Source of the DNA: Desulfamplus sp964425195
GTDB taxonomy: Bacteria > Desulfobacterota > Desulfobacteria > Desulfobacterales > Desulfobacteraceae
NCBI GenBank assembly: GCA_964425195.1
Contig: CAYRLG010000015.1
Span: 23,102 to 87,101 of the forward strand
Reading direction: 5' to 3'
Length of the DNA: 64,000 nucleotides
The notes under the pieces are model-generated. The model saw only the letters and a list, made by a program, of their open reading frames with translations, was not told the DNA's origin and made no database searches. A program made the position numbers and the translations under genes. Every line of letters begins with the position of its first letter. Position 1 is the first letter of the stretch. Of this stretch, positions 56,749-64,000 are shown in pieces.

Positions 56749-58314
56749 ATGGAAAATAAATTGCTCATAGTTGATGATGATCTTGATATTTTAGACTCTA
56801 TGACTGCTTTACTACAAGACGAAGGATTTAATGTAGTTTCAGTAAGTTGTGGAGAAGACGCCCTTGAAATATTCTCAAGTTTTAAGCCATCTGTCGTTAT
56901 TTCGGATATGAATATGTCAGGAATAAGCGGTCTTGAACTGCTATACGAACTTAGAAAGCTTAATCCTCATGTTCAAATTATCATCCTTACAGGATACGCA
57001 AGTGTTAAAAATGTTGCTGAAGCGATGTCAAATAATGGAGCTTTCTCCTATTTTCAGAAACCAATTACAGATTTTGAGATGTTCTTTTCTACTATACGTC
57101 AGGCTTTTGAAAAAGAGAGATTAATTAGGGAAAATTACCACTGGGAAGAGAGACTTAAAGTAGCAAACACCAGATTTGAAACTATATTTGAAAATATGGA
57201 TGCAGTTGTTTATGTGGCAGATATAGAGACATATCAAGTGCTTTATGCTAACTCAAAATTCAAAACACTGTTTGGAAACTATATTGATGATAGCGATACA
57301 ACTAATGGTAAAAGAAAAAAATGCTGGGAGATACTGCAAAATAGTGCAACTGGTCCCTGCCCTTTTTGTACAAATTCAAAGATTATTGATAAGCATGGAA
57401 AACCATTAGAACCATACACATGGGAATTTTATAACCCTTTATTAAAAAGGTGGTTCAGTATCAAAGATCAAGCAATTTACTGGCATGATGGTCGTTTGGT
57501 AAGGCTTGAGACTGCGATGGATATCACACAATACTATAAGCTATCTCGTGAAGTTGAGAAATCTAAACGTTTTCAAGCAATAGGAGTGCTTGCCGCTGGT
57601 ATTGCTCACGATCTTAACAATACCCTTGCTGCTATACTTGGAAACATAAATGTAGCACAGATTATATCTTCACAACCATCTGCAGACGAGTACTTTGTAG
57701 CTGCCGAAAGTGGTATTATGCAGGCAAAGGCTTTATCAGGAAAACTTTTAGCTCTTGCTAAAGGAGATAATCCAGTAAAAAACATTGTTGATATGGCAGA
57801 TATAATAGAAGGTTTTATAAAAGAGAATAAATTTAAGTCAGCAGTTATATTTAACATTGAGGGGATAACAACTGAGAGTGAACCTAAATTTATAAAATCA
57901 CAAAACAGTGTAAATAGCTATCTAAACAGGGATAAAGAGGCAAACTTTAATGTTGATGTTGATGCGGATCAGATTAAAACAGCTCTTTACAACATCTTTA
58001 TAAATGCCAGTGAAGCAATGAATTTTAAGGGTACAATCCATGTCAGTTTAAAAAAATATCATCACCCCATAAATAACTGTAATTATGTTGTTACAACTAT
58101 TCGAGATAAAGGCAGAGGGATCGCCTCTCAAAATCTTGACAAGGTGTTTGATCCATATTTTACAACAAAATTTCCTGGTAAGGAGAGAGGAACGGGACTT
58201 GGGCTATCTATTGCATACTCAATTATTAAAAAGCATGGTGGTTATATTGATATTGACTCTGTTGAGGGGGAAGGGACACAGGTTGATATCTGTCTGCCTA
58301 TAGTCTGGTTATAA
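56749..58314 (+). CDS. Hybrid response regulator - PAS - histidine kinase
   Basis: A 521-residue cytoplasmic signalling protein in inverted order. The receiver domain (1-120) has phosphoacceptor D53, acidic DD at 9-10 and K104 in YFQKP. A PAS domain (about 140-265) contains an unusual cysteine set (C192, C204 and C207, in KKCWEILQ and GPCPFC). The kinase has H287 in AAGIAHDLNNTLAAILGN, N-box NIFINASEA, DKGRGIAS and GTGLGLSIAYSI. No membrane helix is seen, so it would be controlled by phosphorylation of its receiver and by a cytoplasmic, possibly redox or metal, signal. A Ser/Asn/Lys-rich insertion occurs at nt about 57870-57950. AGGAGG lies 16 bases before the ATG. Confidence 0.93.
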   Translation: MENKLLIVDDDLDILDSMTALLQDEGFNVVSVSCGEDALEIFSSFKPSVVISDMNMSGISGLELLYELRKLNPHVQIIILTGYASVKNVAEAMSNNGAFSYFQKPITDFEMFFSTIRQAFEKERLIRENYHWEERLKVANTRFETIFENMDAVVYVADIETYQVLYANSKFKTLFGNYIDDSDTTNGKRKKCWEILQNSATGPCPFCTNSKIIDKHGKPLEPYTWEFYNPLLKRWFSIKDQAIYWHDGRLVRLETAMDITQYYKLSREVEKSKRFQAIGVLAAGIAHDLNNTLAAILGNINVAQIISSQPSADEYFVAAESGIMQAKALSGKLLALAKGDNPVKNIVDMADIIEGFIKENKFKSAVIFNIEGITTESEPKFIKSQNSVNSYLNRDKEANFNVDVDADQIKTALYNIFINASEAMNFKGTIHVSLKKYHHPINNCNYVVTTIRDKGRGIASQNLDKVFDPYFTTKFPGKERGTGLGLSIAYSIIKKHGGYIDIDSVEGEGTQVDICLPIVWL

Positions 58315-58322
58315 GATAAAAC

Positions 58323-59627
58323 TTAAAGTCTTTGAATAATATATAAAAATGTTGGGACTTTGCTTAAAGTTTTTAATCTGTTAAATTCAAACAGCACCTC
58401 TCGAGATGGTTTATTTATACGAAGTGGAGATAGATATACAGTTCCCTTCTCTTTTGGTCTGTCAATACTTTCACGCACAAGCTTCAAAAATGCTGGATAG
58501 TGCCCCTCTGGAAGATTTTCATCCATAATGAAATTTGCGGTTATCTCAATATTGTTAAAAAAAGAATTTACTCTCTGAATCTCCATAAAAGCCTCTTTAA
58601 CCTGTAGTGCAGTAAGAGGTTTTCCAATAAGATCAAGGGTAAGCTGATCTGCTGACTCCAACCCTATGTTTATATAAGTCCTGTAGGGCAGATTGTTTAA
58701 CGATTTAAATAGAGTCCTATCAACATTCATAAAAGAGTCAACACTGCCAAACATGAAGAGATTTGCACCTTTCATATACGATTTATGAAATTGAAAATGT
58801 TTATAAGCCTCTTCTGCTGCTATAAGTATAGCATCACTTTTGCCCTCCAAAACATTTCCCGCATTTAAACCATCATGATCTCCAAGAAAAATGGAGTTGT
58901 AGTTTACAATATCTTTTCCATAAATCTCTTTTAGGTGTTGAATCTGCTCATTTATCTGTTCATAATTTCTCACTGCAAATGGTCTATCAGATTTGATACG
59001 ACAAAATCTACATTTATACAGACAACCATCTGATATAATTAATGGTATGATATCGTAATCAACATGACGAGCATCAGGGGGCATTACAGTAACTCTGCAT
59101 CCTGATGCTTTAAATAGGGAATCTGCTTTTTTTTGAAATGTCTCAGAGTTTTTTTCTAACGCCTGTTCAAGAAAATTAATGATATTAGAGTATTGTTCAG
59201 CAGATACAACATTGGACTTTACACTATCTAAGGAGTTAGAGATAATCTCATGCCATGATGATAGAACTCTTTTTACTGCTGGCTCATCAAATGGTTTACC
59301 ACCAATAAGAGAGTTTGTGGGGTATGCAAGGTTTGGAAGATAGTATTCACCTATAGCTTCAAATACTCCTGTATATCCACCTGTTGAGTAGTATATCCAG
59401 TCATTTCCCATAGAGCGTTTAAGCCACTCAGAGGGTTGAATCCAATCTCTACCCTTTCCTTTTGCCCTTACCAGCTCATGATTTAAGTTAAACTGAAGTA
59501 TGGCATCTGATGTCTCTATCTCAGAAAAGATGCCATACTTTAATGGAAAACTGATTTTAGTATATTCATCTGCCCCTTTTTTGTTCAATGTAACTCTACA
59601 ATAGGGGGTTGACAAAGTGTTCAACAT
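58323..59627 (-). CDS. Radical SAM protein of unknown substrate
   Basis: A 434-residue protein with a radical SAM core starting at about residue 195: C202-x3-C206-x2-C209 (GCLYKCRFC). The N-terminal 190 residues are a helical region without a recognised fold, including WIYYSTGGYTGVFEAIG. The core continues with IFLGDHDGLNAG and YINIGLESADQLTLDLIGKP, similar to elongator or coproporphyrinogen-like Elp3/MiaB-NifB group cores. It starts 21 bases after the acyl-CoA ligase stop on the same strand, so a shared transcript is likely. Function unknown. Confidence 0.85.
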   Translation of the reverse strand: MLNTLSTPYCRVTLNKKGADEYTKISFPLKYGIFSEIETSDAILQFNLNHELVRAKGKGRDWIQPSEWLKRSMGNDWIYYSTGGYTGVFEAIGEYYLPNLAYPTNSLIGGKPFDEPAVKRVLSSWHEIISNSLDSVKSNVVSAEQYSNIINFLEQALEKNSETFQKKADSLFKASGCRVTVMPPDARHVDYDIIPLIISDGCLYKCRFCRIKSDRPFAVRNYEQINEQIQHLKEIYGKDIVNYNSIFLGDHDGLNAGNVLEGKSDAILIAAEEAYKHFQFHKSYMKGANLFMFGSVDSFMNVDRTLFKSLNNLPYRTYINIGLESADQLTLDLIGKPLTALQVKEAFMEIQRVNSFFNNIEITANFIMDENLPEGHYPAFLKLVRESIDRPKEKGTVYLSPLRINKPSREVLFEFNRLKTLSKVPTFLYIIQRL

Positions 59628-59648
59628 TTTAAAAGACTACACCTAAGG

Positions 59649-61298
59649 TTATTTTGAATATTGTGCTCTCAAAACTTTTTTATCCAACTTACCAACCCCT
59701 GTTTTGGCAATAGTATCGACAAAGATAACTCTATCAGGAATTCCATATTTAGGGATATTACCTTTTTCAAACTCATTTACAAATACCTGTTTAATCTCTT
59801 GCTCTAAATCTTGCCCCTTATATTCCTGTTTGAGAACTGCCAAAACAATTGGACGCTCTCCCCACTTATCGTCTGGAACACCAATTGCAGCAGATTCGCT
59901 GACAGCAGGATGTTGGCTTATTATATCTTCCAATGTTAGAGATGATATCCACTCTCCACCAGTTTTAATAACATCTTTTAATCTATCTGTAATTTTAAGA
60001 TATCCCTCTTCATCAATATAGCCTACATCTCCTGTGTGAAGCCAACCGTCAAACCAAAGTTCTTCGCTCTTTTCTGGATTATGAAGATATCCTTGGGTTA
60101 ACCATGGGGTTCTTGCCACAACTTCGCCAGTATGAACACCATCGTGTGGAACAGGATTCCCAAGAGGATCAATAATTTCAATGTCAACCATTGGAATGGG
60201 AAGCCCTGTTTTACATCTAATATCAATTTGGCTCTCTTCGTCCCAATCAAACATGTGAGGCTTAAGATGGGCAACTGTCAAAACAGGACAAGTTTCAGAC
60301 ATACCATAGGCAGTATAAAGATTTATCTTTGCTTTAAGCCCAGCTTTACAAAGTCCACGTGGAAGAGCAGAACCACCAATAACAACCTTCCAGTTGGATA
60401 GATCAATCTTATTTATAACCGGAGAGTTTACAAGCATGTGAATAATTGTAGGAACGCAATGAGAAAAAGTCACTTTATGAGTAATAACAAGTTTAAGAAT
60501 CATCTCTGGTTCATACCTACCCGGGTAAATCTGTTTATTGCCAAGCATTGTAAATAGATATGGCATTCCCCACGCATGAACATGAAACATTGGAGTCAAA
60601 GGCATATAGACATCAGCCGATGTCATAACAGCTTGAGAATCAATTGCACACAATCCTGTCATCAATCCATAAGTGTGTAAAACAAGCTGCCTGTGGCTAA
60701 AATATACCCCTTTAGGATTTCCAGTTGTACCTGATGTATAGAAGGTTGTCGCTCTGGCATTTTCATCAAAGTCAGGAAAATTATAAGTATCATCTGCCTC
60801 TTTTAAAATATCTTCATATACACCATCAAATTGAATTGAGGTTTCAGGGTCTTTATCTGCCTCTTTAATAAGAATTATTTTCTTTACTGTCTCTATCTTA
60901 TCTTTAATAGGCTCAAGCAGAGGTAGAAGTTCAGAATTGACCAAAATCACATCATCTTCAGCATGGTTGATGGTGTACAATATCTGCTCTGGTGATAATC
61001 TTATATGCACTGTGTGGAGAATTGCACCCATCATGGGAATAGCAAAATAGCACTCAAGGTAACGATGGCTATCAAAATCCATTACAGCAACAGTATCCCC
61101 CTGCTTTACACCAAGTGCCTCAAGAGCATTAGCAAGTTTTGCAACTCTCTTATGCAAATCTCGATAGGTGTACTTCATCTGATCCCTGTATATGATCTCT
61201 TGGTTTGGAGAGCGAATCAGAGAATTTCTAAAAATATTCTTTATTAACAGAGGATAAGTATAAGCTGATTCACATTTTTCGATGATTTTTACTCCCAT
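59649..61298 (-). CDS. AMP-forming acyl-CoA synthetase (second copy, FadD-like)
   Basis: A 549-residue fatty-acid-type CoA ligase, distinct from the copy at 16449. The phosphate loop YTSGTTGNPKG is at about 187-197, followed by TPMFHVHAWGMPY and YGMSETCPVL; WLHTGDVGYIDEEGYL and DRLKDVIKTGGEWISS follow, and the adenylation lysine is in KTGVGKLDKKVLR near the end. The motif FHVHAWG is typical of medium/long-chain ligases used in beta-oxidation of environmental fatty acids. AGGAG precedes the ATG. Confidence 0.93.
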   Translation of the reverse strand: MGVKIIEKCESAYTYPLLIKNIFRNSLIRSPNQEIIYRDQMKYTYRDLHKRVAKLANALEALGVKQGDTVAVMDFDSHRYLECYFAIPMMGAILHTVHIRLSPEQILYTINHAEDDVILVNSELLPLLEPIKDKIETVKKIILIKEADKDPETSIQFDGVYEDILKEADDTYNFPDFDENARATTFYTSGTTGNPKGVYFSHRQLVLHTYGLMTGLCAIDSQAVMTSADVYMPLTPMFHVHAWGMPYLFTMLGNKQIYPGRYEPEMILKLVITHKVTFSHCVPTIIHMLVNSPVINKIDLSNWKVVIGGSALPRGLCKAGLKAKINLYTAYGMSETCPVLTVAHLKPHMFDWDEESQIDIRCKTGLPIPMVDIEIIDPLGNPVPHDGVHTGEVVARTPWLTQGYLHNPEKSEELWFDGWLHTGDVGYIDEEGYLKITDRLKDVIKTGGEWISSLTLEDIISQHPAVSESAAIGVPDDKWGERPIVLAVLKQEYKGQDLEQEIKQVFVNEFEKGNIPKYGIPDRVIFVDTIAKTGVGKLDKKVLRAQYSK

Positions 61299-61372
61299 AA
61301 TGCAATTTCTCCTTTTTAAAAATAGAATTAATAAATTCCTTTTGGTTAAAGTGTACCTCTCACTCCACTTTA

Positions 61373-61397
61373 TATCTCTATTTTAGGGATAGAGATA
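61373..61397. promoter_or_regulatory. Palindrome upstream of the FadD-like gene
   Basis: TATCTCTA (61373-61380) and TAGAGATA (61390-61397) are exact reverse complements with a 9-base spacer, in the divergent region 75-99 bases upstream of the acyl-CoA ligase start and about 200 bases before cbiC. A poly-T run follows on the plus strand, but no gene ends there, so an operator is more likely than a terminator. The rest of 61299-61597 shows nothing recognisable. Confidence 0.35.
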
Positions 61398-61597
61398 AAA
61401 ATATTTTTTTTAACATCCTCTCCTTTTACATTATTTAACTTTTATTGTATGGTATTAAGGTTCATGATCAACTATAGATAATATAATTTTAGTTTATGAT
61501 AATGAACTGCTCTTTTAATAACATATAAATCAACTTAATCACAAAAAAAAGATTTCATAAAACTAAAAATTAAAAATAAAAGGGGGAGAAATAGAGA

Positions 61598-62266
61598 TTG
61601 ACACCTCAAGAGATAGAAAAATTAAGTTTCACCATTATTGATAAAGAAGTTAGCTCGCATCCATTTAATGAACAAGAGTGGCAAATTGTTCAAAGAATGA
61701 TACATACATCAGCAGATTTTGAATATATCAATACGGTAAAATTTCATCCAAATGCAATATCTGCTGGAATAGCTGCTATAAGGAGCGGAGTAACCATAAT
61801 TACAGACACAAATATGGCTCGAGTAGGTATCAGAAAAGGTGAGATTTCTCTCTTTGGAGGGGATGTGCGATGTTTAATTGGAGATGCAGATGTAGCAGAT
61901 AGAGCAAAAAAAGAGGGAATAACAAGAGCTGTTGCTGCGGTTGATAAATCTGCTGATATCTCAAGTTTATCAGATACAATTGTAGATAGTAACTCTTCAA
62001 CCAGAGAGAGTGTTTTTAAAAATACCATATATGTGGTAGGAAATGCCCCAACAGCACTTTTACGTATTATTGAGCTTTTAAAGGATAAAAAGATTAAACC
62101 AGCTCTTATAATTGGATTGCCAGTTGGATTTGTGAATGCAGCAGAATCAAAAGATGAGCTTATGAAACTTGACTACCCATATATTTCTAATATAGGGAGA
62201 AAAGGTGGGTCAAATGTAGCAGCAAGTGTTGTAAATGCCTTAGCAATAATGGCGGCAAAGAGTTAA
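61598..62266 (+). CDS. cbiC: Precorrin-8X / cobalt-precorrin-8 methylmutase
   Basis: Moves the C11 methyl group to C12 to give (cobalt-)hydrogenobyrinate, a late corrin-ring step. 222 residues. The catalytic histidine is probably H36 in RMIHTSADF; AISAGIAAIRSGVTIITDTNM and IGLPVGFVNAAESK are conserved. The start is TTG at 61598, supported by a strong AGGGGGAG at 61581-61588 with good spacing and by the absence of any in-frame ATG that would give a full-length protein. It is separated from cbiB/cobD/cobS by 14 kb. Confidence 0.94.
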   Translation: MTPQEIEKLSFTIIDKEVSSHPFNEQEWQIVQRMIHTSADFEYINTVKFHPNAISAGIAAIRSGVTIITDTNMARVGIRKGEISLFGGDVRCLIGDADVADRAKKEGITRAVAAVDKSADISSLSDTIVDSNSSTRESVFKNTIYVVGNAPTALLRIIELLKDKKIKPALIIGLPVGFVNAAESKDELMKLDYPYISNIGRKGGSNVAASVVNALAIMAAKS

Positions 62267-62275
62267 TTTAACAAA

Positions 62276-62307
62276 AAAGGCGAACAGCAACTTACCTGTT
62301 CGCCTTT
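62276..62307 (-). terminator. Bidirectional-type terminator between cbiC and malic enzyme genes
   Basis: Perfect 12-bp stem AAAGGCGAACAG (62276-62287) / CTGTTCGCCTTT (62296-62307) with an 8-base loop, placed between two convergent genes. On the minus strand the stem is followed by TTTTGTTAAATT, giving a good U-run for the malic enzyme transcript; on the plus strand the run is weaker but the same hairpin serves cbiC, whose stop is 10 bases before it. Confidence 0.88.
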
Positions 62308-62377
62308 GAATTATAGATAATTTTACTGCGCTGCTAATCTGTAAAGATTTTCTAATTGTAGTGAATCTTTGATAATA

Positions 62378-63679
62378 CTACTCTTCAAGCTCACATGCAC
62401 ACCAAAATTTCTCCATTCTTTTAGTAAGTGCCTTTGCATACCCATCCCAATCTGTAATTATATTAGTAGCAAGACCCTCTTCAATAGCTGCTTTTGCCAC
62501 TGCTACAGATTCCCACTCAATAACTCTGGGGTCAAAAGGTTTTGGTACAATGTAATCTCTTCCAAAACTAAAATCTTTTCCCTCATAGGCATCTTTAACA
62601 ATCTGAGGAACTGGCTCTTTTGCAAGTGCTGCTAACGCTTTTGCTGCGGCAAGTTTCATACCTTCTGAAATCTTCTTTGCTCCAACATCAAGTGCTCCTC
62701 TAAATATGAACGGAAATCCAAGAACATTATTTATCTGGTTAGGATAATCTGATCTACCAGTTGCCATGATGATATCTTTGCGTGTGGCAATTGCAAGATC
62801 ATAAGTTATCTCTGGATCAGGGTTTGCCATTGCAAATACAATCGGGTCTTTTGCCATTGAGAGAAGCATCTCAGGAGTTACAACATCTTTTTGTGATAAC
62901 CCCATGAAAACATCAGCCCCTTTCATTGCATCTGCTAAAGTTCTTTTGTCTGTATCAAGGGCAAACAGCTCTTTATATTTATTCATACCTTTTGTGCGAC
63001 CTTTATATATAACACCAGCAGAGTCACACATTATAAGGTTTTCATATTTAACACCAAGTGATACAAAAAGTTTTGCGCAAGAGATGCCAGCAGCACCAGC
63101 ACCATTAAATACAACCTTAATCTCATCAAATTTTTTACCTGTAATCTCAACCGCATTAATAAGTCCAGCAGCACTGATTATCGCGGTTCCATGCTGATCA
63201 TCATGAAAAACCGGAATATTACAAATGTCAATAAGAGTCTCTTCAATCTCAAAGCATTCAGGGGCTTTAATATCTTCAAGGTTTATACCGCCAAAGGTTG
63301 GCTCCATTGTCTTTACAATATCTATGATCTTTTTTGGGTCTTCAGTATCAAGCTCAATATCAAATACATCGACATCTGCAAATCTTTTAAATAAAACCCC
63401 TTTACCTTCCATTACTGGTTTACTTGCAAGTGCTCCTAAATTACCAAGCCCTAAGATTGCAGTTCCATTAGAAACAACCGCAACTAAATTCTGACGACTT
63501 GTATAAAGCCTTGCATTATCAGGATTAGCTGCAATCTCTTTTACCGGTAGAGCAACACCAGGTGTATATGCCATTGAGAGGTCTTTTGCTGTCTGGCAGG
63601 GTTTGGTTGGCATCACCTCAATTTTTCCACAGATAGGTGTGCAGTGATAGTTAAATACATCCTGTTTAAAATTTTCCAT
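62378..63679 (-). CDS. NAD(P)-dependent malic enzyme
   Basis: Oxidative decarboxylation of malate to pyruvate. 433 residues, the short bacterial form without a phosphotransacetylase domain. AYTPGVALPVKEIA contains the catalytic Tyr, GLGNLGALASKPVMEGK follows, and FADVDVFDIELDTEDP, INLEDIKAPECFEIE and FHDDQHGTAI include metal ligands. The Rossmann loop is FNGAGAAGISCAKLF. Cofactor preference is not decided here. It is monocistronic, with a strong terminator downstream. Confidence 0.94.
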   Translation of the reverse strand: MENFKQDVFNYHCTPICGKIEVMPTKPCQTAKDLSMAYTPGVALPVKEIAANPDNARLYTSRQNLVAVVSNGTAILGLGNLGALASKPVMEGKGVLFKRFADVDVFDIELDTEDPKKIIDIVKTMEPTFGGINLEDIKAPECFEIEETLIDICNIPVFHDDQHGTAIISAAGLINAVEITGKKFDEIKVVFNGAGAAGISCAKLFVSLGVKYENLIMCDSAGVIYKGRTKGMNKYKELFALDTDKRTLADAMKGADVFMGLSQKDVVTPEMLLSMAKDPIVFAMANPDPEITYDLAIATRKDIIMATGRSDYPNQINNVLGFPFIFRGALDVGAKKISEGMKLAAAKALAALAKEPVPQIVKDAYEGKDFSFGRDYIVPKPFDPRVIEWESVAVAKAAIEEGLATNIITDWDGYAKALTKRMEKFWCACELEE

Positions 63680-63830
63680 TTCGATAATTATCCTTAACTT
63701 TTTTTAACTTAACCTTAAATTTACTTCCAAATATTCACCATTTTCATCTGGTGCACTGTCATAGTGCTTATAAATGATAAATTATCTTAATTCAATCCTT
63801 ACTGTTCAAAACTTAATTTTTTTTCAGACA

Positions 63831-63849
63831 ATAAATGAAAATCATTTAT
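63831..63849. promoter_or_regulatory. Fur-box-like palindrome
   Basis: ATAAATGAAAATCATTTAT is an 8-bp inverted repeat around AAA and matches 12 of 19 positions of the classical Fur consensus, with the central ATGA..AATCATT intact. It lies 152 bases upstream of the malic enzyme start and about 100 before the transposase. No iron genes are adjacent, so binding by Fur or a relative is only suggested. Confidence 0.3.
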
Positions 63850-63951
63850 GAACTTTTGGACACTCCCAAAGACAATTTCAAAATTTAAAATGATATAGGT
63901 TGAAAAAAATAGACACTAAAGTAAGATAATAAAAACTTACGGGGGTGTAAA

Positions 63952-64000
63952 ATGAAAAGATTACCAAGAGGTCATTATACAAAAGAATTTAGAGAAGAAG
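63952..64000 (+). CDS. IS3-family-like transposase, first 16 codons (cut by window edge)
   Basis: Only the start is visible: MKRLPRGHYTKEFREE, which matches the N-terminus common to an OrfA-type, helix-turn-helix transposase subunit of IS3-like elements. GGGGGTG precedes the ATG. The rest of the element lies to the right. The left terminal inverted repeat is probably within the preceding 100 bases; candidates are TGGACACT at 63857 and TAGACACT at 63910, but the true end cannot be fixed without the right end. Confidence 0.75.
   Translation, partial: MKRLPRGHYTKEFREE

Noticed and set aside
61299..61597. Cobalamin riboswitch upstream of cbiC
   Set aside because: No B12-box-like sequence or the expected multi-stem layout could be found by eye; only a short palindrome is present.
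1..64000. CRISPR arrays, tRNA or rRNA genes, integrase-flanked islands
   Set aside because: No regularly spaced direct repeats, cloverleaf-like sequence or recombinase genes were seen; the only mobile element sign is the transposase start at the right edge.

Overview
The window is AT-rich, gene-dense bacterial chromosome with no ribosomal or tRNA genes. Several features point to a strictly anaerobic, Desulfobacterales-type deltaproteobacterium (Desulfobacterota): a four-subunit 2-oxoacid:ferredoxin oxidoreductase (korDABC), a PxxKW-type cysteine-rich small protein, two acyl-CoA ligases, a partly clustered cobalamin pathway and an HBM-like chemoreceptor. This placement is inference from gene families; no species marker is present.

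Layout, left to right. 1-1927: trpA (cut by the window edge) and trpB, minus strand. 2077-4437: chemoreceptor followed by a clear terminator. 4576-8702: korDABC plus an MFS transporter, one minus-strand operon. 8984-10488: glycosyltransferase and a NifX/NifB-like cofactor-binding protein. 10508-12379: zinc-ribbon protein and SPFH/GYF protein. 12641-14617: AEC transporter and truA. 14608-18446: aminotransferase, PxxKW protein, acyl-CoA ligase and PilZ protein, minus strand.

18620-40321 is the accessory heart of the window, all on the plus strand. It opens with an unusual three-part membrane protein (type I periplasmic-binding domain, beta-rich extracytoplasmic domain, MscS channel). A complete type I secretion system follows (TolC-like, ABC, HlyD-like), then its likely substrate, a giant repeat adhesin of at least about 2,530 residues that contains an assembly gap. 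Last is a second giant protein (2,284 residues) with a Sec signal peptide, built from LamG, beta-repeat, GLUG and InlB-like modules. The order suggests envelope sensing, export and surface adhesion grouped together. A RelE-type toxin-antitoxin pair and a small exported protein sit at the far edge.

41757-62266 is mostly housekeeping: an RNB-domain nuclease, Smr protein, cobalamin genes (cbiB, cobD, cobS, with cbiC apart at 61598), radical SAM protein, ssb, M48 protease with TPRs, NUDIX hydrolase, nadB-nadA-nadC, PHP phosphatase, a REC-PAS-histidine kinase, a second radical SAM protein and a second acyl-CoA ligase. The window closes with malic enzyme and the first codons of an IS3-family-like transposase.

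No gene-free stretch exceeds about 300 bases. The longest are 61299-61597, 8703-8983, 63680-63951 and 12380-12640; each holds a palindrome listed below and otherwise nothing I can recognise. A recurring oddity is that several conserved enzymes carry short Asn/Ser/Asp-rich insertions in places where the family normally has a short loop.
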